Shown: positions 8,363 to 17,696, counted from the stretch's first letter. The stretch is DNA of 64,000 nt from SABY01 sp964523795 (GCA_964523795.1 CAZGAO010000007.1:1-64000), one strand, 5' to 3'. A program made the numbers and translations. The notes: generated from the sequence alone by a model not told the origin.

Positions 8363-10608
8363 GATTGTACCTCCGGTTTAGGGTCTTCGGTTAAAAAAGT
8401 TACAAAATTTCCACGCATCCCGGTTCCACCCATTATTGGGTCAATTTTTACGTTGGTAATCATGTCAGAGTCGCTGGCTCCACGGCCAAAGGCACGGCTT
8501 AGATGCTTGTTGTTGTGGCCAAAACCATGCACCATATAAATCGAATCCCAGCGAATGCGTTCGGTAACTCGCACCTTGATGGGGAAACTTGAAACTACCC
8601 CATCCTGGTTTTTAATCCAGATATATTGGTCGGCTTTTATTCCCCATAGCTTAGCTACTTTCGGATTTATCCAAATCTTGTTTTCTTCTTTCAGGTCGAA
8701 GAGGTTGGGGTTGTTGGCGGTACGACTAAAGGTATGCATGGGTGCCCTGCCATAAATTAGGCGATAATAGCCGGGTGGCGGTTCGGGATGCGGCGTAAAT
8801 ACCGGCATTGGATCAAAACCGTGGGTTTGTAGCTCGGTTGAATAAAGCTCTATCTTTCCGGTGTTGGTGTGAAATTCGTAGTTTTCGCCTTTGGCCAGGT
8901 ACAGTGCCCCTGACTTACGTGGATATTTTTTTACGCCAATCTTTTGCATTTCCTCCAGCGACGAACCTACCTGTTTCAGTTGCCAGTCGAGGACTTCTTC
9001 GTAGTTATCGTAGTCAAAATAAGCCCCAAGTCCCATTCGTTCGCCCAGTTGTTTGGCTATCCACCAAGCGGGTTTGGTTTGAGCATAAGGCTCGGTGGCA
9101 GGCATGCGCAGAGCAAGGAAAGGCTCGCGGTTGGGCGAGGTGCGCAGATCGTCATAGCGTTCCAGATAGGTACACTCTGGTAGGATAACATCGGCGTAGC
9201 CGGTAATTTCCATGGGCATGGTATCCACAACGGCAATAAATTCGAGCGACTGCATCGCTTTTTGCAGGGTTTCCTTTTGCGGCATGGTGAGCGGGAGGTT
9301 AGTTCCAGCAACCATCCATGCTTTCAACTGGTGTTTGTTTTCAGGCGAAGGAATAGAGGCATCTATCAAACCATTGGCTACTGAAAGTCCGGCAAGCGGA
9401 TATTTGCCGTTCAGGGTATCACGCCAGCTCCACCGGGGTTTGGGGTAATCCGGATGTGGAAAATGCGGTACCTTCATGCTTTCTTTAAAATAAAATCCAC
9501 CACGGCGACCCCATGAGCCAAGCAGCGCATTGAGGATGGCCATGGCGCGTGCCCGCTGGCTGTCGTCACCATACCAGGTAACGTGTCTGCCAGGATGAAT
9601 GATAACAGCGGGTGAGGCATCCGCCATTTCGCGAGCGGTGCGACGAATCACGTCAGGTTTGATAGTAGTAATTCCATGCGCCCACTCGGGAGTCATTTTT
9701 TCGACATGCTTTTTCAGTAAGTCAAAGCCGTAGGTATATTTTTCTACGTAATCCTTATCGTAAATCTCTTCGTTGATAATTACGTGTATCCACGCCAGTA
9801 GCAAAGCCATGTCGGTCGATGGCTTGATTGGTAACCAGTATTTTGATTTGCTGGCTACGGTCGAAAGTCGGGGATCAACGGTGATGATGGTAACACCCTT
9901 GTCGATGGCATCCGACATTTCCTGTACCTGGCTGTTGTGCATGTTTTCGCCCAGGTGCGAGCCGATAAGCACCAGGCAGCGGGTGTCGCGAATGTCGGTA
10001 GGTTCGGGTGAACCAACGCCACTACCAAAGGTAGCAGCAAAGCCTACTTCGCGTGGTCCGCGGCATTGGGCGTATGATGGAGCCGTGATATTGGTAGAGC
10101 CGTAGGCCTTAAACAGATGCCCCAGATGATGACCTGCCGAGCCATGGTTGAAAAGCGCGAAGGATTCAGAGCCGTATTTTTCGGCAATAGTTTTCATTTT
10201 GGAAGCTACCAAATCCAGGGCTTCCTCCCAGCTTGCTTCCCTGAATGTTTGTTTCCCATTCGTGTTTTCGCGGATCAGCGGCTGCTTTAGCCGGTCGCTG
10301 TCGTAAACCATGCCTACGCCACCGGTTCCACGCGGGCAAAGCCGACCGTTGCAGTGGGGATCCTGGTCGTTGCCAATAACTTTGATAATCTTTTGATTTT
10401 CGTCAGTATATGCCCATCCCGCACATTTCCAAAAGCAAACCTCACAATAGGTAGGATAACGGTTCAGCTTTTTTTCCGGGGTGGCCTTTTTCTTAAAATC
10501 ATCCAGTGCTGAGGATTCCCGGCCAAATGCCATCAGGCTGCCTGCAAGTGTTACACCCGCAGTGCCTAAAGCCGAAATTTTGATAAAGTCTCTCCTGGTT
10601 TTCATCAA
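8359..10608 (-). CDS. psrA: Tat-exported molybdopterin oxidoreductase, thiosulfate/polysulfide reductase type
   Basis: 749 residues. The N-terminus carries a twin-arginine signal (KTRRDFIKISALG) followed by a hydrophobic stretch. The [4Fe-4S] ligands are Cys55, Cys58, Cys62 and Cys91 (YCEVCFWKC and LCPRG). The molybdenum ligand is Cys182 in SYAQCRGPREVG, as in PhsA/PsrA rather than the Ser or Asp of other families. The C-terminal molybdopterin-dinucleotide domain ends near MVHGFGHNNKHL. It is the first gene of an operon that continues with psrB, psrC, two YeeE halves and two rhodanese-like proteins, which supports a sulfur substrate. Direction (reduction or oxidation) and exact substrate remain open. 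Confidence 0.93.
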   Translation of the reverse strand: MMKTRRDFIKISALGTAGVTLAGSLMAFGRESSALDDFKKKATPEKKLNRYPTYCEVCFWKCAGWAYTDENQKIIKVIGNDQDPHCNGRLCPRGTGGVGMVYDSDRLKQPLIRENTNGKQTFREASWEEALDLVASKMKTIAEKYGSESFALFNHGSAGHHLGHLFKAYGSTNITAPSYAQCRGPREVGFAATFGSGVGSPEPTDIRDTRCLVLIGSHLGENMHNSQVQEMSDAIDKGVTIITVDPRLSTVASKSKYWLPIKPSTDMALLLAWIHVIINEEIYDKDYVEKYTYGFDLLKKHVEKMTPEWAHGITTIKPDVIRRTAREMADASPAVIIHPGRHVTWYGDDSQRARAMAILNALLGSWGRRGGFYFKESMKVPHFPHPDYPKPRWSWRDTLNGKYPLAGLSVANGLIDASIPSPENKHQLKAWMVAGTNLPLTMPQKETLQKAMQSLEFIAVVDTMPMEITGYADVILPECTYLERYDDLRTSPNREPFLALRMPATEPYAQTKPAWWIAKQLGERMGLGAYFDYDNYEEVLDWQLKQVGSSLEEMQKIGVKKYPRKSGALYLAKGENYEFHTNTGKIELYSTELQTHGFDPMPVFTPHPEPPPGYYRLIYGRAPMHTFSRTANNPNLFDLKEENKIWINPKVAKLWGIKADQYIWIKNQDGVVSSFPIKVRVTERIRWDSIYMVHGFGHNNKHLSRAFGRGASDSDMITNVKIDPIMGGTGMRGNFVTFLTEDPKPEVQS

Positions 10609-10644
10609 TTATTTTATAAGTAAATAGCTGTTTGTATCAAATTA

Positions 10645-10652
10645 CAAAAGTA
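10645..10652 (-). promoter_or_regulatory. Possible -7 box for the sulfur operon
   Basis: The minus strand reads TACTTTTG, matching the Bacteroidetes -7 consensus TAnnTTTG, about 37 bases before the psrA start. No clear TTTG lies at the right distance upstream, so this is a weak call. Confidence 0.4.
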
Positions 10653-10802
10653 CAGATTATTGTTTGTTGTTTTTTGGATAACATTAAAACCGCCTCAAAG
10701 TATCTGTAAAAGCAGCTCATTTAAAACATGGGTTTAAATCAGTTTTTTTGATGATATGAGGAAGGATGCGTTGATTTTAAATTGGAAAAAAATCTTTTTC
10801 GC

Positions 10803-10829
10803 TTGAATGGGAATTTTTCAGTATTTTTA
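10803..10829 (+). promoter_or_regulatory. Possible promoter of the cytidylate-kinase-like gene
   Basis: TTG at 10803-10805 and TATTTTTA at 10822-10829 resemble the -33/-7 pattern with a short 16-bp spacer. The position supports a start at 10855 rather than the ATG at 10807. Confidence 0.4.
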
Positions 10830-10854
10830 TGCCTTAACCATAAACGTAGTTGCC

Positions 10855-11547
10855 ATGAACAATTTTTTGGAAGAATACCTAAAGCAAAAGCATGAGGATA
10901 CGCTCATCGAAGAAAGAAAACCGGGACCGGTAGTTACCATTTCGCGTGCCTTTGGCTGCGAAGGAAATTACATTGCCCGAAATCTGGCCGAAAAGCTCAA
11001 TGTTTTTTATCGGGGTTTCGACCAGGAGGACGACTGGGAAATTATTAATAAAGAAATTATTGAAGAATCGGCCAGGGAGTTGCAAACCAAAAAGGAAAAA
11101 GTGGAATACATTTTCGCCTTTGAGAAGCGCACCTCGCTTGATGATTTTTTTATGTCGCTCACTTCGCGGCAATACCAAAGTGAATGGAAGGTACGTGAGG
11201 CTGTAAAGAATGTGGTTCGCGCCTTTGCCCATCGCGGCAAATCCATTATTGTGGGGCGGGCAGGTGCGCAAATATGCCACGATCTTAAAGATTCGCTGCA
11301 CATCAAACTAATCGCCTCCTTCGCTTGGCGCGTCAATCACATCAAAGAAAAGTATTCGCTAAGCCAAAAGGAGGCCAATAGGCGCGTAAAAGAAGTGGAC
11401 GCTAACCGCCAGAAGCTCCATGAGATGTTTTCGAAAACCGGCGACTGCGAAAAATGCTACGATGTGGTTTTTAATCTCGAACGCTTGTCCGGGGAGATGA
11501 TCATCTCTGATATTATCCATTTGATGCAATTAAAAAAATTGATATAA
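10855..11547 (+). CDS. Cytidylate-kinase-like family protein
   Basis: About 230 residues of the Cytidylate_kin2 type, a P-loop-related nucleotide-kinase fold. VVTISRAFGCEGNYIARNLA takes the place of the P-loop and GKSIIVGRAG follows in the core, as in these proteins. The natural substrate of this group is not established. The start is set at the ATG at 10855 because the 16 residues before it overlap a likely promoter. A start at 10807 cannot be excluded. Transcribed away from the sulfur operon and followed by a toxin-antitoxin pair. Confidence 0.8.
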   Translation: MNNFLEEYLKQKHEDTLIEERKPGPVVTISRAFGCEGNYIARNLAEKLNVFYRGFDQEDDWEIINKEIIEESARELQTKKEKVEYIFAFEKRTSLDDFFMSLTSRQYQSEWKVREAVKNVVRAFAHRGKSIIVGRAGAQICHDLKDSLHIKLIASFAWRVNHIKEKYSLSQKEANRRVKEVDANRQKLHEMFSKTGDCEKCYDVVFNLERLSGEMIISDIIHLMQLKKLI

Positions 11548-11574
11548 TTAGTTCAGGATTAATTTGAACTTTAA

Positions 11575-11582
11575 TACCTTTG
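11575..11582 (+). promoter_or_regulatory. -7 box upstream of higBA
   Basis: TACCTTTG matches TAnnTTTG. It lies 20 bases before the GTG at 11603 and argues against the earlier TTG (11564) and GTG (11582) starts. Confidence 0.45.
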
Positions 11583-11602
11583 TGGAATTAAAATTTGATA
11601 GA

Positions 11603-11944
11603 GTGAATTTAGTTAATAGAAGTTTATTTGAACGATTTAAACGGAAAAACCGTGGAAATGTAAATTTGAATAAAACAATCGATAAATTAATTGAGGATAT
11701 TCATACTAATAACTGGGATTCGCAATTGGAATTGAAACAAACCAGGCCGGATGCTGATTGTGTGCATAGTGATGGGTTTTATTTTTTCAATTTGAATGTT
11801 CATCGGGTAATGGTTTTAATTGAATTTGATGAAAATAAAAGATCTCGGGTTGTTTGGCTTGGCTCGCATCGGGAATATATACATATTTTTAAAAACAATA
11901 GAAATACTATAAAAAAGTGGCTTGCTGAAAATGGCTGGATTTAA
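11603..11944 (+). CDS. higB: HigB-family toxin (RelE superfamily mRNA interferase)
   Basis: About 113 residues. VNLVNRSLFERFKRKN at the N-terminus, GFYFFNLNVHRVMVLIEF in the middle and RVVWLGSHREYIHI near the end fit the HigB pattern of ribosome-dependent RNases. A helix-turn-helix protein that looks like its antitoxin follows 12 bases downstream, in the toxin-first order typical of higBA. No ATG fits. GTG 11603 matches the family N-terminus, with TTG 11564 and GTG 11582 as alternatives. The gene is visibly more AT-rich than its neighbours, which suggests acquisition. Confidence 0.75.
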   Translation: MNLVNRSLFERFKRKNRGNVNLNKTIDKLIEDIHTNNWDSQLELKQTRPDADCVHSDGFYFFNLNVHRVMVLIEFDENKRSRVVWLGSHREYIHIFKNNRNTIKKWLAENGWI

Positions 11945-11956
11945 ATAAATTTAATA

Positions 11957-12514
11957 ATGAAAGATTTGATAAACATCAGAGAAATTGAAAGTATCCAGAA
12001 CTTGGATAATGAATTTGACTTGCAAAAAGCATTGCTTCTCGACCGAAAATTGAGATTAATGGTAAAAGAAGACACAACTTTAAAGCCCATCCATGATAAA
12101 TTATTTAATCTTATACAGAATTACGAGAAAGAAAATTGGTCGGATAGTGATAATATTTGTGATGAGCAGTTTGAAGAAGCGGACATCGCAGAGCAACGAA
12201 TAGGGATTGAACAAAGATTTCTGGAACAAAGAAAAATTGCCATCAAAAAAAAGTTAAAGAGTTACGACATGACCCAGAATGATTTGGGGATTTTATTGGG
12301 TCACAAAAAATCATATATTTCGGAATTGATTAATGGTGTATCTCAGTTTTCATTAAAGGATTTGGTAATAATTCATCGGGTTCTAAGTGTTGATTTGTCA
12401 ATACTAATTCCGACTTATTTGCAGAACGAAACCAAAGAACAGATTAAAAGCTCAATTATTAAATTAAACAAACCAAAGCTTAAATTTAGACAAAAGGATT
12501 TAGCGCTTAATTAA
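11957..12514 (+). CDS. higA: HigA-like antitoxin with XRE helix-turn-helix
   Basis: 185 residues. The N-terminal two thirds are helical and acidic. A Cro/C1-type HTH occupies about residues 95-150 (LKSYDMTQNDLGILLGHKKS, YISELINGVSQFSLKDLV), which is the DNA-binding and autoregulatory part. A basic tail follows. It sits 12 bases after the HigB-like toxin, as expected for its antitoxin. It shares the same AT-rich composition. Confidence 0.8.
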   Translation: MKDLINIREIESIQNLDNEFDLQKALLLDRKLRLMVKEDTTLKPIHDKLFNLIQNYEKENWSDSDNICDEQFEEADIAEQRIGIEQRFLEQRKIAIKKKLKSYDMTQNDLGILLGHKKSYISELINGVSQFSLKDLVIIHRVLSVDLSILIPTYLQNETKEQIKSSIIKLNKPKLKFRQKDLALN

Positions 12515-12546
12515 GAAATTACACAAAAGATGAAATACCTATCATT

Positions 12547-13341
12547 ATGAAAATCCCCATTTATCAAGTCGATGCCTTTGCCAGCGAAGTTTTTCGTGGC
12601 AACCCGGCGGCAGTATGCCCCTTAAGCAAGTGGCTGCCCGATGCGCTGATGCAGCAAATTGCAGCAGAGAACAATCTTTCGGAGACTGCCTTTTTTGTTA
12701 AAAATAAAAATGTGTATGATATTCGTTGGTTTACGCCCTCGGTGGAAGTGGATCTGTGTGGCCATGCCACCCTGGCTAGTGCCCATGTTTTGTTTAACCA
12801 TCTGGATTACAAAAACGACATCATCTTTCTGCAATCGCGCAGCGGCGATTTGCGCGTAAAGCGCGATGATGAAATGATCGTACTTGATTTCCCGGCAGGT
12901 TTTTACCAAACGGTAGCCGTTCCCGCAGGGCTTGCCCAAGCTCTGGGCAAGGCACCCCTCGAAACAGGTCAGGCTCTCGACTACCTCATTGCCGTCTATG
13001 ATGACGAAGATTTTATTGAAAAATTAAAACCCGATTTTCAAAAACTGGCCACCTTGCCTTACCACGCTATTATCGTTACGGCACGCAGCAAGCGTTATGA
13101 TTTTGTTTCGCGAATGTTTGCCCCGGCTATTGGCATCAATGAGGATCCGGTAACCGGATCGGCGCACACCATCCTTACACCCTATTGGTCGCACAAGCTG
13201 GCAAAGGCCAACATGCGCGCCAGGCAGGTTTCGGAGCGTGGTGGCGAGCTGAGCTGCAAAATTTCGGGCGACCGTGTCGAGATTGGCGGCCGGGCGATAA
13301 CTTATATGCAGGGCGAGATAAGCCTAATCGATAATTTTTAG
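12547..13341 (+). CDS. PhzF-family isomerase/epimerase-like protein
   Basis: 264 residues, the usual length of the PhzF/YddE family, with the diaminopimelate-epimerase-like fold. MKIPIYQVDAFASEVFRGNP and the region AAENNLSETAFFV with the conserved catalytic Glu are clear, as are CGHATLASAH and EDPVTGSAHT. The family includes phenazine biosynthesis PhzF, but most members have no known substrate and no phenazine genes are present. The 3' end overlaps the end of the convergent pcrA by 18 bases. Confidence 0.9.
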   Translation: MKIPIYQVDAFASEVFRGNPAAVCPLSKWLPDALMQQIAAENNLSETAFFVKNKNVYDIRWFTPSVEVDLCGHATLASAHVLFNHLDYKNDIIFLQSRSGDLRVKRDDEMIVLDFPAGFYQTVAVPAGLAQALGKAPLETGQALDYLIAVYDDEDFIEKLKPDFQKLATLPYHAIIVTARSKRYDFVSRMFAPAIGINEDPVTGSAHTILTPYWSHKLAKANMRARQVSERGGELSCKISGDRVEIGGRAITYMQGEISLIDNF

Positions 13342-15624
13342 GCGGGCAAATTTTAGCAAAAGATTTTTTTGACCAATGGCCGGAAAAAACACCAATGCCT
13401 TGCGGTTGCCGGCCACACCTTCCACATTTAGCACCTTTCCTTTTCCAAAGCGCTGATGCTCTACCTGCATGCCCGACTGGATGTCGTCGGGAGGTGAGGG
13501 GACAAAGTTGGAATCCGCAGATCCGCTGTTTTGCTGATGTCGTGTTTTGGCAATCTCTGCCAGCCGCTCGGCACTCAAGGCCGGCATGGCATTTTGTCCT
13601 TTGCTTAAGTCCTGGTTTTTAAAACGAGTTTGATGGGCGGGGCGCTTGCTTATCTTGTGTGTTTGTTCGATAAATTTTTCGCTGATTTCCTCGATAAAAC
13701 GACTGGGCTCGCACGAGGTGAGGTTTCCCCACTTGTAGCGGTTTTCGGCGTAGGAGAGGGTGGCTTGTTTTTCGGCACGGGTGATGGCCACATAAAAAAG
13801 CCGCCGTTCTTCTTCGAGATCCGAGCGCGAGTTGAGCGACATAATCGAGGGGAAGAGGTTTTCTTCGAGACCCACCACAAACACGTAGGGAAACTCAAGG
13901 CCTTTAGCAGCATGGATGGTCATCAGCGAAACCTTGTTGGGGTCGTCATCTTTTTTGTCGCTGTCGGTGAGCAGCGATACGTTTTGCAGATACTGATCCA
14001 GCGATCGGATGGAAGCCTCCTCGTCCGGTTCGGTTTCGGCTTCCGAAAATTCCTTAATCCCATTCAGCAGCTCTTCGATGTTTTCGTAGCGGCTGATGCC
14101 CTCGGGCGTTTTGTCTTCGTCCAGGTTGCGCACAATGCCAGTGTCGCGGGCAATGTCGAGGGCTATTTCGTAGGCATTCCGCGTTTTGAGCTGAACCATG
14201 AAACGCTGGATTAGCATTACAAAGTTGCTGATTTTACCCTTAGTTCCGGCGTTAATTTTTAGGTCGTAATTATTCAGTTCGCCCAGCATCTCCCAGATGG
14301 TTTTCCCCAGTTGGTCGGCAGCCACGGTAATACGGTCGAGGGTAGTTGCACCGATGCCCCGCGCGGGATAATTGATGATGCGTTTCAGAGCTTCTTCATC
14401 GGCGGGGTTTACCACCAGCCGGAAGTAAGCCAGCAAATCCCGGATTTCTTTGCGGTTGTAAAACGACAGACCTCCATAAATGCGGTAAGGAATATTGAGC
14501 TTGCGCAGGGCTTCCTCCATCGAGCGCGACTGTGCGTTGGTGCGATACAAAATGGCAAAGTCGCTGTTGGGAAGCTGATTGTTCATTTTGGTTTCAAAAA
14601 TGGCATTGGCCACCATGTTTCCCTCTTCGGTATCGCTGCCTGCGCGGAACAGCTTCAGCAGGTTGCCTTCCTCGTTCTGTGTCCAAACAGTTTTATAAAT
14701 CTGCTCCTTGTTGTAGGCAATGATGCTGTTGGCCGCGTTCACGATATTTTGTGTTGAGCGGTAGTTTTGTTCCAGTTTATAGGTTTTATGATCGGGATAG
14801 TCGTTTTTAAAATTCAGAATATTTTGAATATTGGCACCGCGAAAAGAGTAAATACTCTGGGCATCATCGCCTACCACACAAATATTTTCGTGGCGTGCGG
14901 CCAATTTTTTCACTATCAGATATTGGGCATGATTAGTATCCTGATACTCATCCACCAGGATATATTTGAATTTTTTTTGATACTTGAGTAAGGTCTCCGG
15001 AAAATCCCTAAGCAGGATGTTCATGTTAAAAAGCAGGTCGTCAAAATCCATGGCCTGCGATTTTTTACAGCGGGCAGCATAGATAGAATAGATGTTTCCG
15101 ATAAATGGCTTTCCCGAAGCCTTGTCTTGATTGATAAGTTCAAAGTTGGCGTTGTAGTCGCGGGCATCCAGCAGGTTGGTTTTGGCCATCGAAATCCGTC
15201 CCAGCACAAAGCCGGCGGTATAAACTTTGGGTTCGAGTGCCAGTTCTTTCACGATGCTTCGTATCAAGCTTTTCGAGTCGTCGGTATCGTAAATGGTGTA
15301 GTTGGAGGGATAGCCCAGCAGGTGGCCGTCGATGCGCAACACACGGGCAAAGATAGAGTGAAAGGTGCCCATCCATACGCTTTTGGCTTCGGAGCTTCCT
15401 ACAATTTGCAGGATGCGATCCTTCATTTCGCGAGCCGCTTTATTAGTAAAAGTCAGGGCTAAAATGTTGAAGGGGTCGATACCCTTTTGTAGCATGTAGG
15501 CCACGCGGTAGGTCAGCACACGGGTTTTGCCCGAGCCTGCGCCTGCTATTACCATCGCAGGGCCTTCGTATTTGGTTACGGCTTGCGCCTGTACTTCGTT
15601 GAGTTCGTCCAAAAAATTTCCCAC
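13324..15624 (-). CDS. pcrA: UvrD/PcrA-type DNA helicase
   Basis: 766 residues of a superfamily 1A helicase that unwinds DNA 3' to 5' in repair and replication restart. Motif I is AGAGSGKTRVL, motif II DEYQDTN, motif III GDDAQSIYSFRGA, motif IV near YRTNAQSRSMEE, motif V TIHAAKGLEF and motif VI RRLFYVAITRAE. The C-terminal Tudor-like segment (GMQVEHQRFGKGKV) is typical of PcrA and UvrD. The start is a GTG at 15624, as no ATG is available near the expected N-terminus. Confidence 0.96.
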   Translation of the reverse strand: MGNFLDELNEVQAQAVTKYEGPAMVIAGAGSGKTRVLTYRVAYMLQKGIDPFNILALTFTNKAAREMKDRILQIVGSSEAKSVWMGTFHSIFARVLRIDGHLLGYPSNYTIYDTDDSKSLIRSIVKELALEPKVYTAGFVLGRISMAKTNLLDARDYNANFELINQDKASGKPFIGNIYSIYAARCKKSQAMDFDDLLFNMNILLRDFPETLLKYQKKFKYILVDEYQDTNHAQYLIVKKLAARHENICVVGDDAQSIYSFRGANIQNILNFKNDYPDHKTYKLEQNYRSTQNIVNAANSIIAYNKEQIYKTVWTQNEEGNLLKLFRAGSDTEEGNMVANAIFETKMNNQLPNSDFAILYRTNAQSRSMEEALRKLNIPYRIYGGLSFYNRKEIRDLLAYFRLVVNPADEEALKRIINYPARGIGATTLDRITVAADQLGKTIWEMLGELNNYDLKINAGTKGKISNFVMLIQRFMVQLKTRNAYEIALDIARDTGIVRNLDEDKTPEGISRYENIEELLNGIKEFSEAETEPDEEASIRSLDQYLQNVSLLTDSDKKDDDPNKVSLMTIHAAKGLEFPYVFVVGLEENLFPSIMSLNSRSDLEEERRLFYVAITRAEKQATLSYAENRYKWGNLTSCEPSRFIEEISEKFIEQTHKISKRPAHQTRFKNQDLSKGQNAMPALSAERLAEIAKTRHQQNSGSADSNFVPSPPDDIQSGMQVEHQRFGKGKVLNVEGVAGNRKALVFFPAIGQKNLLLKFARLKIID

Positions 15625-15778
15625 AATAAAATCCTCGTTTTTTAATCGGGCAAAATTAGTGTTTTTAAGGCAAGTGAGTAGGAGAAATTTTGATGCCCGA
15701 TGTCCGGTTTTAGATTTCAGATGCTAGATGTGAGCGAAATACGCTGCGATATATTTCAAACAATCACTTTGACTTTTA

Positions 15779-16351
15779 TCAAAAAACCTTGGGTTTGAAA
15801 TCTTTTTGGTTGATGATAGATGAGGAGTTGCCGGTGGCTCTGATTACAAAGAAACCCAGCTTTTCGGCCATCCTTTCGTTGGCACCTTCGGCGGTAATAA
15901 ATGCTACGCCTCCGTATATTTTTTTGTCTTTATAATTGGGTAAGTAACGTTTCGCCTTCCATAGTTTTTCATGAAAATCATTCACATCGTCAACCCTGAG
16001 TGTGGTTTTCACTTCAACAATTACCATTTCGCGGCCATTCACAGCAATGATATCATATTCATAATTTTCGCCATCTTTATTGCCTCTTACCCGCTGCAGG
16101 GTTTGCTCGACTTCAATTCCATGTTCATTGAGCAATTTTATCAAATCGCCCTCTACCAGCGATTCAACCAGCTTGCCCCACTGCGATGTAAACAGCCTGG
16201 ACAACTCCTTGATTTTTTTATCGGTTTCCTGAATCTGTTTATCGGTTTCCTGAAACTTCTTGTCCGTTTCTTTAAATAATTGCCAAATAATTTCAGCATT
16301 CAGGGGCTGGCCATAGGCTCCCACAGGTTCGTTTACGCTATCGTTTTCCAT
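15779..16351 (-). CDS. Coiled-coil protein with PD-(D/E)XK nuclease-like domain
   Basis: 190 residues. After 25 residues comes a short coiled coil with repeated ETDKKFQETDKQIQETDKK units. A domain follows with YEYDIIAVNG and MVIVEVKTTL, matching the D...ExK core of the PD-(D/E)XK fold. Such coiled-coil/nuclease-fold proteins are common in Bacteroidota and cyanobacteria, usually in many copies, and none has a firm function. No mobile or defence genes are adjacent. Confidence 0.75.
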   Translation of the reverse strand: MENDSVNEPVGAYGQPLNAEIIWQLFKETDKKFQETDKQIQETDKKIKELSRLFTSQWGKLVESLVEGDLIKLLNEHGIEVEQTLQRVRGNKDGENYEYDIIAVNGREMVIVEVKTTLRVDDVNDFHEKLWKAKRYLPNYKDKKIYGGVAFITAEGANERMAEKLGFFVIRATGNSSSIINQKDFKPKVF

Positions 16352-16537
16352 TTTTCATTATGAATTGATTCCTGCAAAGGTATGAAAATCTATTTGGTTT
16401 ATATGCTTGGGTTTTAATTGAAATTGCTTTGGTAGCGAAATTTATTTTCTAATGAATTCCTTTTGGCTGAAGCGTATTTTATCAAGTTTTACTTTACTAT
16501 CGCGCAGGATTCACAGTGTGATATTCTGTTTTTCGTT

Positions 16538-16545
16538 TACTTTTG
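16538..16545 (+). promoter_or_regulatory. -7 box upstream of the CorC-like gene
   Basis: TACTTTTG matches TAnnTTTG and lies 9 bases before the ATG at 16555, which implies a very short leader. No clear TTTG is seen 19 bases upstream. Confidence 0.4.
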
Positions 16546-16554
16546 CCACAACTT

Positions 16555-17637
16555 ATGGCACTTCTGTTTTTCTATTTGTTTTTGGCCATCGCCATTTCCT
16601 TTTTGTGCTCCATCATGGAGGCGGTTATTTTGTCGGTATCTGTTTCGTTTATCAAAACGCACGAGATGACGGGCAGCCGCAATGCGTTTTTGCTTGCGGG
16701 TTTCAAGACCCACATCGACCGTCCGCTGGCAGCTATTCTTTCCATCAATACTATTGCGCATACTGTGGGTGCTGCTGGCGTGGGTGCCCAGGCAGTGGCA
16801 ATATTTGGCGAGGCCTACTTCGGTTGGATATCGGCCATCCTCACCCTCTTGATTTTGATTTTTTCAGAGATTATCCCCAAAACCATCGGTGCCCGCTACT
16901 GGCGCAGACTTGCCCTGCCTTCAGCCAATCTTTTGCTCGTGATGATTTATATCTCCTGGCCGCTGGTAATTATCTCAAAGTGGATAACTCACTTTTTGAG
17001 TGGCAAAACAGGCCAAAAATCCATTAGCCGCGATGAGCTGTCGGCCATGGCATCAATCGGGACGCAAGAAGGCGTGTTTGAAAAATCGGAAGCCAGGGTA
17101 ATTCAAAACCTGATGAAATTGCGCTCGCTGAAGGTAAGAACCATTATGACCCCGCGAACAGTAATGGTGGCTGCGTCTGAAGACTTGCATCTGGCGGATT
17201 TTTATAAAAACAAAGAATATTTGCGTTTTTCCCGCATCCCGGTTTATCAGGATAATATTGATAAAATAACAGGCTATGTTTTAAAAGACGACATCCTCGA
17301 CAATTTGGCTAAGGATAAATTTACCTTAAAGCTCAAAGATATCAAGCGCGGGATGCTCGTTACCCACGAATCGTTTTCGGTGCCCAAATTATTCAATCAA
17401 CTGCTCGAAAAAAAAGAACATATCGCACTTATCGTGGACGAGTATGGTGGTGTGGAAGGCCTGGCTACCCTCGAAGATATTTTTGAAACGCTTTTTGGAC
17501 TTGAAATTACCGATGAAACGGATTCGCAAATCGACATGCAGAAATTGGCTCGTGAGCGGTGGTTGCGCCGTGCCCGCGATTTGAATATTGATTTATCAGG
17601 AAATTCTGATCCCGCCGAAAAGCCATCGGAAAAATAA
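16555..17637 (+). CDS. CNNM/CorC-type transporter-associated protein (DUF21 plus CBS pair)
   Basis: About 360 residues. An N-terminal CNNM/DUF21 membrane domain with three or four helices (residues 1-150, including SEIIPKTIGARYW) is followed by two CBS domains (MTPRTVMVAA, then LIVDEYGGVEGLATLEDIFE). Members take part in magnesium or cobalt export. There is no C-terminal CorC/HlyC domain, only a short polar tail, so it is shorter than most HlyC/CorC proteins. Start at ATG 16555. The TTG at 16543 overlaps the -7 box. Confidence 0.88.
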   Translation: MALLFFYLFLAIAISFLCSIMEAVILSVSVSFIKTHEMTGSRNAFLLAGFKTHIDRPLAAILSINTIAHTVGAAGVGAQAVAIFGEAYFGWISAILTLLILIFSEIIPKTIGARYWRRLALPSANLLLVMIYISWPLVIISKWITHFLSGKTGQKSISRDELSAMASIGTQEGVFEKSEARVIQNLMKLRSLKVRTIMTPRTVMVAASEDLHLADFYKNKEYLRFSRIPVYQDNIDKITGYVLKDDILDNLAKDKFTLKLKDIKRGMLVTHESFSVPKLFNQLLEKKEHIALIVDEYGGVEGLATLEDIFETLFGLEITDETDSQIDMQKLARERWLRRARDLNIDLSGNSDPAEKPSEK

Positions 17638-17688
17638 GTTGAATTCACCAAATCTGCATTTTTTATTTTATGGTAAACTTATCCTGAC

Positions 17689-17696
17689 TATTTTTG
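17689..17696 (+). promoter_or_regulatory. -7 box upstream of the DUF4199 gene
   Basis: TATTTTTG matches TAnnTTTG, 25 bases before the ATG at 17722. No TTTG is seen at the ideal -33 spacing. Confidence 0.4.

Noticed and set aside
15779..16351. Defence-system nuclease
   Set aside because: The PD-(D/E)XK-like domain is there, but the neighbours are a helicase of the housekeeping PcrA type and a CorC-like protein, with no mobile or defence genes.
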